Shown: positions 9,956-19,581 of the stretch, one piece after another | Layout of the letters: every line of letters starts with the position of its first letter | Numbering within the stretch: position 1 is the stretch's first letter | Assembly: GCA_019677205.1 (NCBI GenBank) | Contig: JAAMXY010001270.1 | Coordinates: forward strand, 30,872 to 94,871 | Source: Pinguiococcus pyrenoidosus | Taxonomy: Eukaryota; Sar; Pinguiophyceae; Pinguiochrysidales; Pinguiochrysidaceae | Reading direction: 5' to 3' | Length of the DNA stretch: 64,000 nt | Translations under genes and position numbers: made by a program | The notes under the pieces: model-generated | Told to the model about the DNA's origin: nothing | The model's database searches: none | Seen by the model: only the letters and a program-made list of their open reading frames with translations

Positions 9956-12900
9956 ATGGCGGTACCCGCTTTCACGTCCGTCGACGAGGCGTGCGTGTGG
10001 TTCAATGCGGCGGTTGCGGCCGCGCACGACCTGCGCACCATGCGCGACGCGACGGCGCAGCTCATCCAGTTTCGGACCAGCGACGCGGCCATTCCCACTT
10101 GCCAACGCGTGCTGAGCGGTTCTGTGGATCCGCGCGTCGCTTTCCACGCGGTGACGACTCTCCAAGCTGCGGCTGTGGCTCGCTGGACGCAGCTCTCGCC
10201 GGAGAGCAAGTCTGAACTGCGCGCGTTCGCCATGGCCGTGGCGTTGGAGCGAAGTGCCACCGTGCCGCACTTTGTTGCCAACGTGATGTTTCGCCTGGTG
10301 GCGGTGCTGTGGAAGCTGAGCTGGGAGAAAGAGACGCCGGAGGTGCGCGGCGAATTTCTGATGCAGCTGGCCAAGCTGGCCGAGAACGGCCTGCAGGGCC
10401 ATCGGCCCAACCTGGCGAAGGCCACCGAGCTCCTGGTGGCGCTCGTGGAGGAGTTCGCGGCCAAAGGGGAGCTGGGCGTCGCACTGGAAGTGCACATTGC
10501 TGCGAAGAAGGCCTTTCAGGCGCACGGGCTCACCAATGTCCTGGATCTCGCAATGCAACTCATGCGCGCTGCCCTGGAGCTCGAAGGCAGTGCCACCAGC
10601 TTCTCCTTCAGCGACGACGAGCTCACGCACATCGTGAAGCTCTGCGTCGGCGTCCTCAACTGGGATTTTCGCGCGGACTATACGGCCGACAACATCAGTC
10701 CAAGCGTGTTGATAAAGGCGCCGGTCAGCTGGAGAGAGCACCTGATCAAGCCAGAGGCGCTGGAGGCGGTGTTTAAGCTGTACATGGCCTATCGAGGTCG
10801 CGATGGGGACTACGAGAAGCTCCTTCACGAGCTTCGGCAGCTGATCCTTTGCTTCTCGAGTCTGAAGGGCGCAATCTACGCGACAGACGAAGAGCGAAAC
10901 GGCTTCGCCGCTTTCTTGCTCCGCGGGGCGTTGGACATCTTTCGGCACCCTCTTGTGGATCCCGCCGCGCAGGGCCCGCCGGGGACCCTGCCGGACGAAG
11001 CAGATGCGCGCCTGAGCGGCGAGTACGAGGGCCTCGCAGACCTGTGTGCACGACTGATGGCCAACTTTGGAGCGGCATGTCTGCTGAAACTGCCTGGCGC
11101 GGCGGACTTCTTCGCCAGCGTGGTTGACATGCAGAATCACGTGCTGCAGCAGATGACGCTGGCCTACCAGCAAAGGCAGCGGGACAGTACGGAGTCGATC
11201 GATGAGGGTTGGCGCATGGAGTTCTTCGACCTCACGTTTGAGATGTGGGAGGGCCTGTCCACGTATTGGATCGGTCGTGAGGCGTTTCGTAGCGATCCTG
11301 GGGTCCCGAGCCCCATCGAGATGCTGCAGAGCGTCTGTGAGCAGGTGTTCCCAAGATACGTCCAGTTCCGACTCGAGAAGGCTACGGCGGAGGGGCTGTG
11401 GACCTTGTCGAATGACGAGAACGACGCAGACATTGGCGAGGTGGACGCTGCCGAGCAGATGCACAGGGTGTGTCAGGTGTGCCGCGTAGAACCATTGAAG
11501 ACGGCACAGAAGATCTACGAGGGGCTCTTCGACGAGAAGAGTGGCGTCATCACAGAGTTTTGCGCTTTTGTGAAAGCGGACCGCCAGGGCGTCACACGCC
11601 ACGCGCAGCAAGCGGCCCTCGTCACGCGGTTGGAGCGCTTGCGGGTTGGCCTCGATCTGGCCACGTACTTCATGACGCTGGATCCCGCCACGGCGGCGGA
11701 AGAGCCCCCACCGTTCTCCGATCATGTGAACAACCTGCCGGCCGAGGGCGCGCACGCCTTCTACCAGCTGCTGCACAGGCTGACGTCGAGCATCTTCTCC
11801 TTCATCGACTTCGAGATGGCGAGACTGCGCCAGGACCCCAACGCCGAGACGGTTTCTCCGTACATCCACGAGACGCTGGCGTACCTTGTTGAGCGATGGT
11901 GTGGTTCGTACCTGTGCCAGAATCTGTACAAGCTGGCGAAGTTGCCTGCCTCGGATCTGCTCATCCCAGCGTTTGCAGCGTACGGAGTGCACCCCGACTT
12001 CCTCGTCAGGCGCCCAGAACCCAGCGTGAAAGTGGATGTCTCCGAGCTACCGCCTGGGGTCCAGCAGCTGAACTTCCTGCTCAAGACCTCGTATGAGTGG
12101 CTGGCGTATCTTCCCCACCAGCCGAGCTTGAACGAAGCGGTGCTTGCTTGCTTGAAGGCGATGAGCACGAATGAGACGCCGCGAGCGTGCCTGCACTGCC
12201 CGTTCTTCTGGCAGCTGCTGGAACTCCACGGCCAAGCGCTCAGACTGCCTTTTCCAAATCCGCACCTGCGGCATGCTACGCCGGAGCTGCATCCCCAGCA
12301 GGTACTGAGGCTGAGCGCGAGCGCGAGGGGCGGCCTCACTCGACTGCTTGCGGCGGGGGCGAGCTACGGCACGAGCAGCGGGTTTGGCCAAGCCTTCGAG
12401 GACATGATTCTGAACGCGTTCCTGCAGCCCATCTACGAGCGAGAGGAGCTGCTTCTTAGCTACGGAAGTGTCGCGGGGACGCTGGTGCCGCTCATGGAGA
12501 CAGAAATAGAGAGCCTCTGCGCGATGATTGGATCTGCCGCGCTCGGGGCGATTGAGGGATACGTAGAAGACTCGTCGCGCATCCTGCGCGGCTTGGGAGT
12601 TCCCCTAGAAGTAGTTGTTAAGGTAGCACACACCATCATCGCGAGCGAGCGGACGATTGCTGCGGTGATGCGAATGTTAGAGAACTACTGCCAAGCCTCG
12701 AGCATCGCCGAGGACGCAGAAGTCAATGGCAAGCTCGTCGGCGCTGCAGTCGGCGCGCTCAAGATTTTTAGCAGGTACCAGACGAGCCACGTGGAGCAGT
12801 CCGAGGCGGCTGCCGCCGCTCACGAGGATGAAGATGAGGACGCCGTGCTCCCATGCATGGAGTTCTTCAGCGCGCTTGGGGCCAAGAACATGCTGGACGC

Positions 12901-13552
12901 AGCCGTCACCGGCGAGGTTGGAGTTCTGCTTGTGACTGGCCTGGTCGAGCTGCTTCCCTTGGTCACGCCGGCACTGCTGCTGCGACCGCGCGTGTCGGCA
13001 GCGTTCTTCCGCCTCTGCGAGGACGTGTGCGAGGCGCATCTCCACGCCCTGTGCCAGGCGTTGAGCACGATGCCCGACCGGGCTCGGCGCTTCGTGGGAA
13101 TGCTCCTCCACGGCGCGACCGCGGTGCATTTTGGAAACGAGGCGCAGAGCGCCTGCGCCAGCCTCGAAGCGCTGGCCATTGGCGCGTTCAACGGGCCGAA
13201 TGCGCCGGTACAAATGCTCTTGGCGCAGGATGGCGACCTGATTGCGGAGTGCATTTTGGGCATCATGAACACGTTGCTCGACCAATGGTCCCTCACGTGG
13301 GATGCCGCGCTCAGCAGTGCGCTGCTGGTGCTCATCCGCGCAGATCCCAACGGCTTTGAGAGTGTTTGTCGCAGGCTGATTGCAGGACAGCAATCCGAAG
13401 AGCACCAGCGTCGGCTGGCGGCGGCCTTCGAGAGGCTTGTGTCTTCGAACGGCGTGGAGCTGGGACGCGTGGACCGCAAGGCGAAGGCGTCGTTCCGTGA
13501 GAACGTTCGCGCCTTCATGACGGACGTACGCTCGTTCTTGAAGCACAAGTGA
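9956..13552 (+). CDS. XPO4: Exportin-4, importin-beta family nuclear transport receptor
   Basis: Large HEAT-repeat karyopherin that in animals exports eIF5A and Smad3 with RanGTP and can also import some cargo. A single uninterrupted frame of 1,198 aa, close to the animal length of about 1,150. Recognisable blocks are an N-terminal region aligned to the family (FRTSDAAIPTCQRVLS), LIKAPVSWREHLI, matching the family's LLKPTESWRETLL, and the C-terminus QRRLAAAFERLVSS and LGRVDRKAKASFRENVRAF. The helical, Leu/Ala-rich composition fits HEAT repeats. The ATG follows GCGCGCT in a GC-rich leader. The 732-residue minus frame antisense to its first half is a codon-bias shadow. Confidence 0.9.
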   Translation: MAVPAFTSVDEACVWFNAAVAAAHDLRTMRDATAQLIQFRTSDAAIPTCQRVLSGSVDPRVAFHAVTTLQAAAVARWTQLSPESKSELRAFAMAVALERSATVPHFVANVMFRLVAVLWKLSWEKETPEVRGEFLMQLAKLAENGLQGHRPNLAKATELLVALVEEFAAKGELGVALEVHIAAKKAFQAHGLTNVLDLAMQLMRAALELEGSATSFSFSDDELTHIVKLCVGVLNWDFRADYTADNISPSVLIKAPVSWREHLIKPEALEAVFKLYMAYRGRDGDYEKLLHELRQLILCFSSLKGAIYATDEERNGFAAFLLRGALDIFRHPLVDPAAQGPPGTLPDEADARLSGEYEGLADLCARLMANFGAACLLKLPGAADFFASVVDMQNHVLQQMTLAYQQRQRDSTESIDEGWRMEFFDLTFEMWEGLSTYWIGREAFRSDPGVPSPIEMLQSVCEQVFPRYVQFRLEKATAEGLWTLSNDENDADIGEVDAAEQMHRVCQVCRVEPLKTAQKIYEGLFDEKSGVITEFCAFVKADRQGVTRHAQQAALVTRLERLRVGLDLATYFMTLDPATAAEEPPPFSDHVNNLPAEGAHAFYQLLHRLTSSIFSFIDFEMARLRQDPNAETVSPYIHETLAYLVERWCGSYLCQNLYKLAKLPASDLLIPAFAAYGVHPDFLVRRPEPSVKVDVSELPPGVQQLNFLLKTSYEWLAYLPHQPSLNEAVLACLKAMSTNETPRACLHCPFFWQLLELHGQALRLPFPNPHLRHATPELHPQQVLRLSASARGGLTRLLAAGASYGTSSGFGQAFEDMILNAFLQPIYEREELLLSYGSVAGTLVPLMETEIESLCAMIGSAALGAIEGYVEDSSRILRGLGVPLEVVVKVAHTIIASERTIAAVMRMLENYCQASSIAEDAEVNGKLVGAAVGALKIFSRYQTSHVEQSEAAAAAHEDEDEDAVLPCMEFFSALGAKNMLDAAVTGEVGVLLVTGLVELLPLVTPALLLRPRVSAAFFRLCEDVCEAHLHALCQALSTMPDRARRFVGMLLHGATAVHFGNEAQSACASLEALAIGAFNGPNAPVQMLLAQDGDLIAECILGIMNTLLDQWSLTWDAALSSALLVLIRADPNGFESVCRRLIAGQQSEEHQRRLAAAFERLVSSNGVELGRVDRKAKASFRENVRAFMTDVRSFLKHK

Positions 13553-13595
13553 GAGGCGCGGAAGAGACAAGAAGCAATCAAATTCTGACTTCCTC

Positions 13596-13679
13596 GCATG
13601 CCGCTCGTCTTTCCAAGCATGCCGCTCATCTTTCCAGGCATGCCGCTCATCTTTCCAAGCATGCCGCTCATCTTTGCAC
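13596..13679. repeat. Four tandem 21-bp units between convergent genes
   Basis: Four head-to-tail copies of a 21-bp unit, GCATGCCGCTCATCTTTCCAA, begin at 13596, 13617, 13638 and 13659. Copies differ at one to a few positions (CGT for CAT in the first, G for A at the end of the second, TTTGCAC at the end of the fourth). Each contains the palindrome GCATGC. The array fills most of the gap between the XPO4 and alpha-SNAP stops and so lies in both 3' UTRs if these overlap. Confidence 0.95.
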
Positions 13680-13701
13680 GTCCGCCGCTGGGCACCTCAA
13701 A

Positions 13702-14688
13702 CTAGGTCAAATCCACTTCGCCTTCCTCATTGACCGGCAGGACGTCATCCGCGACGTCGATCTTCACCGCGTCCAGGTCAGGCAAGTCCTCCTCGGCGCC
13801 CTTGTCTTGCTCGGCGGCCTCGGCCGCGGCCTCGATGGGCTCGCGGATCTTGAGCAGCAAGCTGATGAATTCGGGGGAGAGGCGCGAAACCTCGTTGTAC
13901 ACGTTCACGGCCACCGTGAACTGCGCCTCGTCCATGGCCTCTACCGCTCCGTTGATCTCCCTGATCAGCTCTCCCTCTCGAGACTCGGCGAGGTTGTAGT
14001 CCTTCTCCAGGAACTCCTGGCCTTTCTGCGAGCCGAACAGCGAGTCGTACACCATGTAGCAAAGCCAAGCCCTGGTGTACAGGTTCTTGGCGTTGGCCTG
14101 CTGCAGCCTGGTCTCCGACAGGCAGAAGTCCGCCATGGTCTCGAACACCTCTCCCGCTTTCTGGTACTGGGCGGCCTTGACCGCCAGGTCCCCGACCTTA
14201 TGAAGCCACTTGTGCGCCTTCTGAGGCTGGTTGTCCGCGATGCAGATCTCGTAGGCCTCCTGATAGTTCTCCATCGCCTGCTGCTCGTCGCCAGAGGCCT
14301 CGTAGACCTCCGCGATGAGCGTGGTAAGGCGGCCGGCCTGGCTGAAGCGCCCCTGGCCCTGGTAGATGGAGATGGCCTGCCTGGCCGCGCTGATGGCCTC
14401 CGACGCATCCACTTCCTTGAGCACCGTGGCGGCGTCCGAGAACGACATGGCGGCCTCGCCCAGCATATCTGCTCTCTGGAAGTACTGCGCGGCTTTGACA
14501 TAGCTCTCGCCGGCGTCCTGGAGGTCTTTGGCCGCTTTGAACTGGTGCCCGGCTTCTTTGTACAGCTGAGCCGCATCTTCGTTCTTGTTGGTCTTGAACC
14601 ACGACTTCTGCAGCTTCTCCGCCTCGGCAATCTTGCTCGTGGCCAAGCCGCGCGCCCTGGCGGCGGACTGCTGCGCGAAGCCGGACAT
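13702..14688 (-). CDS. NAPA: Alpha-SNAP, NSF attachment protein
   Basis: Adaptor that binds assembled SNARE complexes and recruits the NSF ATPase to take them apart after membrane fusion. Single exon, 328 aa from MSGFAQQSAARARG; the frame is open a little further upstream, but this Met sits where the family starts. The TPR-like helical repeats are clear: AAQLYKEAGHQFKAAKDLQDAG, with the conserved GESYVKAAQYFQRAD, AISIYQGQGRFSQAGRLTTL, YEICIADNQPQKAHKWLHKV. The C-terminus is more acidic and about 30 residues longer than animal alpha-SNAP, ending EEGEVDLT. Confidence 0.95.
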   Translation of the reverse strand: MSGFAQQSAARARGLATSKIAEAEKLQKSWFKTNKNEDAAQLYKEAGHQFKAAKDLQDAGESYVKAAQYFQRADMLGEAAMSFSDAATVLKEVDASEAISAARQAISIYQGQGRFSQAGRLTTLIAEVYEASGDEQQAMENYQEAYEICIADNQPQKAHKWLHKVGDLAVKAAQYQKAGEVFETMADFCLSETRLQQANAKNLYTRAWLCYMVYDSLFGSQKGQEFLEKDYNLAESREGELIREINGAVEAMDEAQFTVAVNVYNEVSRLSPEFISLLLKIREPIEAAAEAAEQDKGAEEDLPDLDAVKIDVADDVLPVNEEGEVDLT

Positions 14689-15333
14689 GTCGGTTTTGGG
14701 CGCGAAAGGTGGCGCGAGTGGCACAAGTCGGAGAAATCCATGCATTAACTCGCTGTGGAATGCATAGATAGTGAATGCACAACATTCTCTTGGAGAAATC
14801 GATAAAGTATTTCATTCTTAATGTGGATTATAAAATATTAAAATTTATACTTGTTACGTTATCATTTGGATTCTCCATCGCTCGCATTACTTTTGAAAAG
14901 GGTTGTGGATGTCTCGGTGCGTCTCTGACGAAGACGAATGCCAACGAAAACCAACTCTCCCGGATCACTTCTGCGCGAAGTCTTTGTGGTTGCAAGGAAG
15001 CTTCGGTTTCATTCTTTTGGATTTCCAATTGGATTTCTAAGCACACGTAGGTTTCAACTTTTCGCTTTCTTACTCGTTCTTGGCATTTCCCCGCCCTGTC
15101 ACCACCATATCACAGCACCACAACCTTTTTTTAAAAGAAGCCTCCCGAGCAACAGGGTCGTCCCGCCCAGAAGTACCTCATTCCGCCCCTCCGCCCCGCG
15201 CCACGCCTTTTGCAAGCCCATTCCTGCCGCCAAGACCCTGTGATCGGAGTGACCAATCCATTGGCGGGGCGCACGAAGCGTGCGAAGGAGAGGCGCTGCG
15301 GCGTTCGAGCGCCACAGAAGCGTTTTCTAAAAG
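14689..15333. promoter_or_regulatory. Divergent promoter region with AT island, alpha-SNAP / SLC13-type transporter
   Basis: An AT-rich island at about 14765-14870 lies next to the alpha-SNAP start; the remainder up to 15333 is of mixed composition, with a T-run at 15126. No convincing coding frame. Confidence 0.45.
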
Positions 15334-18075
15334 ATGGCGGAGATCACCGGGGAGGGCATCGTTGTGCTGCTGGTGCTGGTGGGCATGTTCACCGCTCTGT
15401 TCTTCGAGGTGCTCGCTCCGGAGATGATCGTGTTCACGTGCCTCATGATCGTGTGGAACACGGGCATCATCAGCACCAGCCAGGCGCTCAGCGGCTTCAG
15501 CAACGAGGGCATGATCACCGTGGGCGCGCTGTTCATCGTGGTGAAAGGCGTGGAGCGCTCCGGCATCGTGGACCGCGTGGCCAGACAGGTGTTTGGGCAG
15601 AAGACGTCCAAGATGGCGGGTCTTTTCCGCCTCCAGGTGCTCACCTTCGCCCTCAGTGGATTCTTCAACAACACGCCCCTCGTGGCGCTGCTCATGCCCA
15701 TCACGCGTGACTGGGCCCGCTCGCGCGGCTTCGCGCCCTCCCAGTTCCTCATCCCGCTCAGCTTCAGCTCCATCGTGGGAGGCCTGACCACCATCATCGG
15801 CACCTCCACCAACCTGGTGGTGCAGGGCCTGCTGCAGGACGAGGACCAGGAGCAGTTCGGATTCTTCGAGCCGGCGCAGCTTGGAGTCGTGCTGGGGGTC
15901 CTCCTGATCGCCTACAACTGCACCATCGGCCAGCGGCTGCTGCCCAGTAACCGAGGTGGTATGTTCCGCCTCGTGCGTGACCGCGCCTCCGAGCTGATCA
16001 CGGAGATCGGCATCTCCGAGAGCTGCCCGCTGATCGGCCTGCCCGTGGAGCAGTTCCTTGAGACGATCGGCATCAACTCGTCGGCGCTTCTGAAGATCCG
16101 CCGGCCGTGCCAGATCGGCAGCCCGAACGCGTGCAGCAAGCCCGCGACGGCCATGGCCAAGGACAAGACGGAAGTCTTCGACGAGGAGAAAATGGAAAAC
16201 CCCAGCATGTCGACCAAGTCGGCGCCGGCGGACGCGAGCAAGTTCCACTCCCCGCCGCCGTTCGATCTCGAGGAGGGCGCCGGCATCGACCCGGAGTCGC
16301 CGGGCCCTGGCATGGCCATCGATCGCGACTCGGATGAGCCCGAGCCGCACACCGCGGAGTCCGTCGATGGCACCTGGCAGATCTCCGACTACGTCATGAA
16401 CTTCATGAACCGACCGAACGGGATGACGCCAATGCAGCAGACGCAGACCGAGAGCGTCAGTGAGCTGCACCCGAGCGTGTCGATGCTCCGGATGATGCAC
16501 AAGGCGGCCTCCGCCGATGAGGGGAATCCGGGAGGGCCGGAGGTGCGTGCGGTGGACCTGAACTATGCCATCCGGAACAAGCATCTTTGGGGGCGCAGCA
16601 GCTCCGCCCGCATGGCTCGGGAGGAGAGGAGCGAGTTCGAGCACGAGAACCACTCCCTCATCTCCAATCCGGCGACCGGAGACGAAAGACTGCAGTCGGC
16701 CGAGGACTCGCCGGACACGCAGCTGCGGCGACGCTCGTCCGGCAGGCGCGGCTCCGGTCCCATCGACTACCGACGAAAGTATTTAGAGGCTACGGCGGTA
16801 CCCGCCCTGCCCGCAAGCTCCACGCCGGCGAAGGACACCACGTTGCGCAAGAGGAAGACGGCGAACCTGAACGGACACGCCGTCGCCGCGCCGGCGGAGG
16901 ATGCCTTGACGGAAGACAAGCTCGTGAAGTACCTGAAGCCAAAGGAGAATCTCGAGACCGGGAGCACCTACAGTAGGACAAGCAAGGCTAGCAAGTCGAA
17001 GAAGGGCGAGGTCAACGCACCACCGCCCATGTACATTGACATCTTGCCCGTGCCGAAGGGCGAAGTGATCCAGGGCGGAGACGTGGTCTTCCTCAGCGTG
17101 GGTGCACACGCGCTGGCGCACTTCCGGCAGGCGGTGCCGCACAAGGGGCTGAAGCTCCTTGACGTGGACGTGCTGGATATGACCGGCTTCGGCACGGAGG
17201 TCGCCGAGCTCCTGCTGTCGGACTCGAACCCGTTCCTCGGCGAGGAGTTGCAGAAGATTCGGGACGACTTCCAGACCAGATATAGTTGCAGTATCATCGC
17301 CGTCCGGCAGAAAGGCGGCGACCCAGGAGCAGTGTCCCAGGCAGCGGACGTGCACACGCGCGACCTGAAGCTAAGCGCTGGAGATACGGTGCTTGTGAAC
17401 GCCTTCGAGGAGGCGCTTGACACGCTCGAGCGGGAGTTCCAGAAGGACTTCTTCCTCATCACCCGCGTGGGATCTATCCCGCTGCCGAGGACGTACTACG
17501 ACTACGCGCCTTGCGTCTTCTTCGTGGCGATGCTCTTGGTCGTCCTGCTCGCGGACATTCCGATCAGCCGAGCATCCTTAGTTACCGTTGCCGTGCTGGT
17601 CATCGGAGGCTGGATCAGCTCCAAGGAAGCCCTCAACTACGTGGACTTCAAGCTTCTGGCTCTCATCGGGTCCGCACTTGGGTTCTCCAATAGCATCCGC
17701 GAGTCCGGCCTCGCAGGGGTCGTCTCCAGTCTCATCAGCAACTCCGGCTTGGGCGCGCTGGGGTCTCTCTTCTTGCTCTATTTCTTCACCGTCGCCATGA
17801 CCGAGTTGGTGACGAACAACGCGGCGGCCGCTCTGGCGGTCCCCATTGCCGTGCAGCTCAGCAAGGACCTGGAGCTGAGCCACTTCCCGTTCGCAGCAGC
17901 AGTGCTGTTCGGCGCGTCCACGGCCTTCGCGACGCCGGTTGGCTATCAAACCAATACGATGGTGTGGAACCCGGGCGGCTACAAGTTCAGTGACTTCATG
18001 AAAGTCGGGTTCCCCATAGATCTCATGTTCATGGTGGTTTCCTGCCTGCTGATCCCCGTCATTTGGCCATTTTGA
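15334..18075 (+). CDS. SLC13/SAC1-type anion transporter with RCK_C (TrkA_C) domains
   Basis: Probable sodium-coupled or proton-coupled sulfate/dicarboxylate-type transporter of the DASS/IT superfamily; the arrangement of membrane halves around RCK_C domains is that of algal SAC1/SLT proteins. Single exon, 913 aa. N-terminal membrane half with the family hairpin FFNNTPLVALLMPI (about residues 109-122) and GTSTNLVV; C-terminal half with VTNNAAAALAVPIA and GYQTNTMVWNPGGY. Between them are two RCK_C-like units. The first starts ISESCPLIGLPVEQFL (about 228) but finishes only at LPVPKGEVIQGGDVVFLSVG (about 570), split by about 300 hydrophilic residues rich in Ser, Arg and Glu. The second runs from about 625 to 695. 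Substrate is inferred only from family; could be another anion. Confidence 0.82.
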   Translation: MAEITGEGIVVLLVLVGMFTALFFEVLAPEMIVFTCLMIVWNTGIISTSQALSGFSNEGMITVGALFIVVKGVERSGIVDRVARQVFGQKTSKMAGLFRLQVLTFALSGFFNNTPLVALLMPITRDWARSRGFAPSQFLIPLSFSSIVGGLTTIIGTSTNLVVQGLLQDEDQEQFGFFEPAQLGVVLGVLLIAYNCTIGQRLLPSNRGGMFRLVRDRASELITEIGISESCPLIGLPVEQFLETIGINSSALLKIRRPCQIGSPNACSKPATAMAKDKTEVFDEEKMENPSMSTKSAPADASKFHSPPPFDLEEGAGIDPESPGPGMAIDRDSDEPEPHTAESVDGTWQISDYVMNFMNRPNGMTPMQQTQTESVSELHPSVSMLRMMHKAASADEGNPGGPEVRAVDLNYAIRNKHLWGRSSSARMAREERSEFEHENHSLISNPATGDERLQSAEDSPDTQLRRRSSGRRGSGPIDYRRKYLEATAVPALPASSTPAKDTTLRKRKTANLNGHAVAAPAEDALTEDKLVKYLKPKENLETGSTYSRTSKASKSKKGEVNAPPPMYIDILPVPKGEVIQGGDVVFLSVGAHALAHFRQAVPHKGLKLLDVDVLDMTGFGTEVAELLLSDSNPFLGEELQKIRDDFQTRYSCSIIAVRQKGGDPGAVSQAADVHTRDLKLSAGDTVLVNAFEEALDTLEREFQKDFFLITRVGSIPLPRTYYDYAPCVFFVAMLLVVLLADIPISRASLVTVAVLVIGGWISSKEALNYVDFKLLALIGSALGFSNSIRESGLAGVVSSLISNSGLGALGSLFLLYFFTVAMTELVTNNAAAALAVPIAVQLSKDLELSHFPFAAAVLFGASTAFATPVGYQTNTMVWNPGGYKFSDFMKVGFPIDLMFMVVSCLLIPVIWPF

Positions 18076-18581
18076 GGGGGCGGCCCAAGCCGTATTGATA
18101 GCGAGGGCCGATCGGCGAATTGGAAGCACGAGCTCTCCCCAGCTTTGCCGGTAGGGAAGGCGTCCGTTGTTGTTTTTTTTTGGCCGTCGAGGCTGCACGA
18201 ATGGATTGCAGCTCTGATTATGGCGCCTTCCTCCGACCCCGCGTGAGCAAGTAGTGGATACATGATAGCCAGCCTGAAAATCACTCCGATTCTTTGTGCA
18301 AGCTTCTCTCGCTCACACACGCAACTCGAAACGAAACAGCTCAAGCCTTCTGGAGCTGTACACTTCGCAGACACAACCAGACAAACTCCGTAAGAAGCCA
18401 CTGCTCCGTGGGCGAGCAGAGGATCTGCCTCAGGAGACATGCAGATGAAGCCCTTGCGCACATTTGCTTTACTTTAAACATGAACATGCTAGTCTACCTC
18501 GGTATTTACAGTGGTTCTCGCACCGAGAAAGCCAAGCAGGATCGTCCGCTCAGCAGCCGGGAAAAAGACTTGAAGAGGAAA
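18076..18581. other. Convergent 3' intergenic region
   Basis: Between the transporter stop and the stop of the PsbQ-like gene. Contains a run of T at 18171-18180 that could serve as a 3' signal and no recognisable gene. Frames crossing it have no protein character. Confidence 0.4.
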
Positions 18582-19306
18582 TCACTTGGTCTCTCGGCCC
18601 GTGACGAGCTTCTCCAGCGAGCGGACTTGGCCCTCGAGCCGATTCGTGACCTGGCGGAAGGCGTAGATCTGCATCGCCTTCTTGTCCGGCGAAGAAGGCT
18701 CTACGAGGAAGTCGCTCAGGAGCATGATCGACTGGTCAATGCCCGACAAGGCATCATCCAGATCCTTCTGCTGATACGTCTATGGCACAGAAGCTTGACG
18801 TCAGAGCGCCACCTCGAATGTGCACAGCACGTGTGACGCACTACGCACCACGTCTTGGAACTTGGCGTGCTCCGAGTCCACTATCGCGATGAGATAATCC
18901 TTGGAGGACAGCTGCTTGAGCGTCTTCAGGATCGCCGCCTTCTTCTTGTCCTCCAGGATGTCTTCGCGGAGCTTGTCCAGCATGGGATAGAGGTCTTCTA
19001 TCTGCATCGCTGCCGCGCTGCTGGGCGCCGGCACGCCATAGATCACCGCCGCCCCAACCACCGCGCCGCTTAGCCATCGATTCACGATGTCTCGCCGACT
19101 CTGTCGGCATCCACAAGCAGCGGAAAAAGTTTAAAAGTTACAGTCAGGTCAAGAACGGCACACGTTTTGGAAGACACCGCCGGTCGTCGCACATTTGGCG
19201 CCTCGAGCCCTCTGCATTCCGCAGAAATCCGCCCCGTGGGCAGCGAGAACGCCACCAGGCCTTGCACGCACAGAAAGCCAACGAGCACCGAGACCACAGT
19301 CCTCAT
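18582..19306 (-). CDS. Thylakoid-lumen protein, PsbQ-like, with tripartite plastid targeting
   Basis: Exons (5' to 3'): 19306-19164, 19098-18849, 18779-18582; 196 aa. Exon 1 encodes a signal peptide, MRTVVSVLVGFLCVQGLVA, followed directly by FSLPTGR, the Phe-led junction of secondary red-plastid presequences. Exon 2 opens with a twin-arginine signal, RRDIVNRWLSGAVVGAAVIYG, ending in a lumenal processing site of the SSAAA type. The mature part is about 120 residues, all helical and charged (IEDLYPMLDKLREDILEDKK, KTLKQLSSKDYLIAIVD, LEGQVRSLEKLVTG), as in four-helix PsbQ/PsbQ' oxygen-evolving-complex subunits. Targeting is strongly supported; the exact family is inferred from size and helix pattern and could be another lumenal four-helix protein. 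The exon 1 donor is the least certain splice site (GCG|GTGTCT upstream is possible). Confidence 0.75.
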
Positions 19307-19468
19307 GATGGAGACCCTGAGGAGGCGAGCGAAGATGAACAGTACCGGACCCGCGAGTTTGCGGCGCGCGCTTGGCGAATTTAAACGACAACTCACCGGC
19401 AACTGACCCGGACACGTTGGTTCCGAAGTCATAAACTTCAGCTGAATTCCCCTGACGGGACTTGAAGT

Positions 19469-19581
19469 TTGGTCTTCTTATCATTCTAGCTAGAATGGAA
19501 TCAAGAACCACTCGAGACGCGATGCAAGTGGAGCAAGGTTGGTCTTCTTACCATTCTCATGAGCATGGAGTCAAGAACACC
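19469..19581. repeat. Two direct copies of a 43-bp element
   Basis: Copies at 19469-19511 and 19539-19581 share TTGGTCTTCTTA-CATTCT, ATGGA and TCAAGAAC, differing mainly in the middle. They lie 160-275 bp upstream of the PsbQ-like start; the second copy contains the start codon of the weak plus-strand candidate. Whether they are promoter elements or a local duplication is unknown. Confidence 0.8.

Noticed and set aside
9797-11992. 731-residue minus ORF antisense to exportin-4
   Set aside because: Third-position GC shadow; His/Arg/Gln-rich with no family character.
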